From positions 31,479,048 through 31,543,047 of the forward strand of contig CM055608.1 in NCBI GenBank assembly GCA_029379385.1: a stretch of 64,000 nucleotides of DNA. Reading direction: 5' to 3'. This document shows, one piece after another, positions 61,136 through 64,000 of the stretch (positions are counted from its first letter, which is position 1; each line of letters starts with the position of its first letter). The notes below the pieces were generated by a model that was given only the letters and a program-made list of their open reading frames with translations, had not been told where the DNA came from and did not search any database. A program made the position numbers and the translations under genes. This DNA is from Quillaja saponaria. Taxonomy: Eukaryota > Streptophyta > Magnoliopsida > Fabales > Quillajaceae.

Positions 61136-63740
61136 ACTTACGTTATCATTTTTATTTTTTTTATACTTAATTAACATAAAAAAATTAAAATTAAGAATTA
61201 CAATGGATCAAAGTGGTAAAACAAGTTTTAATTTATAAGCCTTATTTAGAATATTTTCTTTTATAAAGTATGACTTATTTGTTTTATAAAATTATGATCA
61301 GACTTATTGTATTTATTAATACTTCTTTCTATTTTTCTCTTTGAAAATTTATTTAAAATTTTTTATTTTACACATATATGTGTGAAATGATTGTATCCTA
61401 TTTTATTATGCAAGTATATATTAACATTAAAAAAATTTAAAGCTAGCATAATGTATTGTTATTATAAAAAAAAGAAATATTGTTTCGCGCGGGAATACAT
61501 CATCCATATAATTCTTTGATAAAAGGAAGAAAAAAATGGCATGTTGGTGCCATTTTTGAAATGTGTCTAATTAGCGAGGACTAGTCCTCTTTCTGTCCTG
61601 GATGCTTTTTATATTCTATTGGCAAATGAATTCTATGATTAAAAGAAAAATTAAAACAGAGGAAAAGTTGAATTTATTTATTAATGTTCAAACTATCAAT
61701 AGATTTATATAAATCAATTGCCTCTTGTTTGCTTGAGTTTATTTTCAAATTCATATAGGTTTATATTTTTATATCATTCATATCATAAAAATTAATGAAA
61801 AAATCAATTTTATTTTATTTAATATTCAAACTTAGTTCTACTTATACATGTGTCAAATATTTTCTTTTTTATTTTAATAAAAAATATATATTAAAATAAA
61901 AAAATATATTAACATAATGCAGTAATATTAAAAAAAAGAGAGGAAACAATAGAGGAAAATATAAAAATGTAAATATTTAGAATTTATTAAATAAAACTTG
62001 CAAATAAGATTTTTTGATACTTTTAAGATAAAGTAGTAATTTTAATATTTTTTATACCACCTATTAATTTTTCGTTCACTTGAGAATTTTAGTTTTTTTA
62101 AATTTTAAATTTCAGTGTTTCAGTAAAACTCAAAAGAATAATAATATTATTTTTTGTATATTTTATTGTATTGGTAAAAGGTACAAATTCATGGTTGTTT
62201 TTGTCCAAATCATCACTTGGAAAGTGGTCTTTTTTGGGATTTCTATTCCTATCTTGGGCTTTAGCCTTATATGTGAAAACCTCGGCTCCTTTCTCAGTCT
62301 ATAGGAATCCATTGGGCTTAGCCCCTGCAAAGAGGTGTTAAGAGTAACTACACCATCACATCACTTCGCGAACCTCAAAAGGAAAGGAGAAAAGCACCCA
62401 AGAGTTCAATCATTGTATGATGCCTTTATGTCCATATTTGAGAGTTTAGAAGAAGAGAAGAGTAGCTAAAAGAAGAGAAGCTAATAAAAGAAAAATTACA
62501 TTTATTTTTATCTTATTTAGAATTAAAAAATGATATATACTTTTTATTAAGAATTGACAGAAAAAAAAATATTGTCGTATAATTTATTAACACTTAAAAT
62601 ATAAATATATTAATAAATTGATGAAACTTATCATCTCTCTCAATATTGTTTTAATTTTTTTTATAAACAAAAATTAGCTACAATCGCTGTTTGGTTTTGC
62701 TTTTAAAATAATGTTTGGGTTTAACATTTTCTACAAAACTGTTTCGTAATAGAGATTTTACTTTTTAAGGTTTACGAAAAAATATTTTTGGGTTTTTAGA
62801 GTCTTAAAAACTAATGCTAGAAAAAGAAGTTTTGTCAAATAGAAAATAAAAAAATCTTAAATAAAATTTAATAATTATTTTATTTAGACAAATATAACCA
62901 TAATATTTGTCAAATTAATTTTTTTAGAAATTTTATACTCAATATTTTTAAAAATAAAATAAATAAAACAATTTTTTTTTATCTCGCAGCACTTAGACGT
63001 TAATTGATCTAAATATTTTTCTAGTTTCTTATACAACACTTTTTAAATAGCTATACTTAAAAAGTATTTTTACAAACAATACTTGTAAAAATACTTTTAT
63101 ACACCGCTTAACCAAAAATGACTAGTATCTTGTTTGGTCTCTCTTCATCTTTTTCTCCATCCAAATGGATCTTAAATGAGTTGTACTTGCCTATATTTAC
63201 AGTTGTGCAATAAACCAGAGATAACCGAATACCTGAATCAAATTGGTAATTCGGTTTGGTTAAATTAGAGTATTTTCTTATTCGGTTTAGTTTGGGTAGT
63301 TAAATTTAATACCTATTATTTTCGATTTGGTTACAAGTAATAAGATAGAGTGCTCATGAGTACCCGTAGTTATCCGAAAGTCAAAATATCTATATATATA
63401 TAATTTTTAAATTTTTTATTTTTAATATATTGTTGTGTTAATTTATAATTTTATATTTTATTTATGTTAATATATTGTATTTTTTATATTTTTTTTATAA
63501 TAACTAATAAATTTGAAAGGATAAGGTTCAAAAACTAAAAAAAATTAATTAATTTTAATAAAATATTAATAAATCTTGAATAACTGAATACTTTGAACCA
63601 GTCATATTTTTTTATTTAAATACTTTTGAGTAACGCTTATTTTAGATTCGGTTTCGCTTGAAATTTTACTACTGAATCGATTTAAAAGTTTATTATTATT
63701 GGGTTGAATTGACCCGTCTGCCATCTCATTCATCAGAAGA
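61136..63740. other. AT-rich intergenic DNA
   Basis: No gene is supported. 62300-62470 is less AT-rich but has no recognised frame. 63220-63690 has TCGGTTTGGTTAAA and TTCGGTTTAGTTTGG phrases that recall decayed interspersed repeats common in plants. Confidence 0.4.
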
Positions 63741-64000
63741 CCAACACGTGTCCTCTAATTCTATGATTAATTTGTAAGCAAGTAAATAAGTTTGGTATAT
63801 AAGGAAGGATTTTAAATATATAGATATTCTAATACGTTCTTACGGTTCCTGAAACCTTCTGAACAACACGAGTTTTTTCTTTGGCCAAGGGAGGCCGACT
63901 TCTCTGGGAAAGACATCGACTTTCTCTTCAACTTTTTTGGTAATTATCCTTGTTGAAAAATTATACTTGTTTCATTGAAATTCTCAACTGAGTTTTCTTC
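63741..64000 (+). promoter_or_regulatory. Likely promoter of a gene beyond the right edge
   Basis: ACACGTGTCC with a G-box/ABRE core CACGTG at 63745-63750, then a TATA box TATATAAG at 63796-63803, then GC-richer leader-like sequence (GGGAGGCCGACTTCTCTGGG near 63888). No start codon with a good frame is seen before the window ends. Confidence 0.5.

Noticed and set aside
1..64000. CRISPR arrays, rRNA, bacterial-type operons
   Set aside because: Nothing of the kind is visible. The window is plant nuclear DNA, and the tandem repeats lack the spacer pattern of CRISPR.

Overview
This window is nuclear DNA from a flowering plant, most likely a eudicot. The genes have many short exons with GT-AG introns, the intergenic DNA is very AT-rich, and plant-specific families are present (TPLATE-complex TWD40-2, chloroplast RH3, LAZ1/DUF300, plant mobile domain). 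I cannot name the species. Gene models below were built by hand from reading frames, splice sites and remembered family sequences; no search was run.

Layout. 1-7000 is transposon debris: a decayed Mutator-like transposase, a decayed plant-mobile-domain ORF, a third decayed ORF, an AT-rich minisatellite and a 208-bp direct repeat. 7131-8849 (minus) is a truncated pseudogene of a plant paladin-like phosphatase. 10763-14726 (minus) is a ten-exon cathepsin B-like cysteine protease carrying a one-base frameshift and a poor donor site next to its active-site exon. 18312-33995 (plus) is a complete 21-exon TWD40-2 gene (1365 codons plus stop, clean frame throughout). 35104-36066 (minus) is APC13/BONSAI, convergent with TWD40-2. 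37981-45004 (minus) is the chloroplast DEAD-box helicase RH3, with a complete hAT-type MITE in one intron. 47573-51410 (plus) is a LAZ1/DUF300 membrane protein, head-to-head with RH3, with one frameshift. 53213-53569 and 56919-57251 (plus) are two small arginine-rich ORFs of unknown function. 58248-64000 is AT-rich DNA with a 1.03-kb tandem duplication; the right edge looks like the promoter of a gene lying outside.

The genes do not form one pathway. They cover endocytosis (TWD40-2), the cell cycle (APC13), plastid RNA metabolism (RH3), vacuolar/extracellular proteolysis (cathepsin B) and a membrane protein linked to cell death and vacuole function (LAZ1-like).

I found no clear undescribed multi-gene system. 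The best leads are the third ORF of the Mutator-like cluster, the exon-skipping paladin fragment, the two single-base frameshifts in otherwise conserved genes, the two small basic proteins, and the heptapeptide repeat at the TWD40-2 C-terminus.
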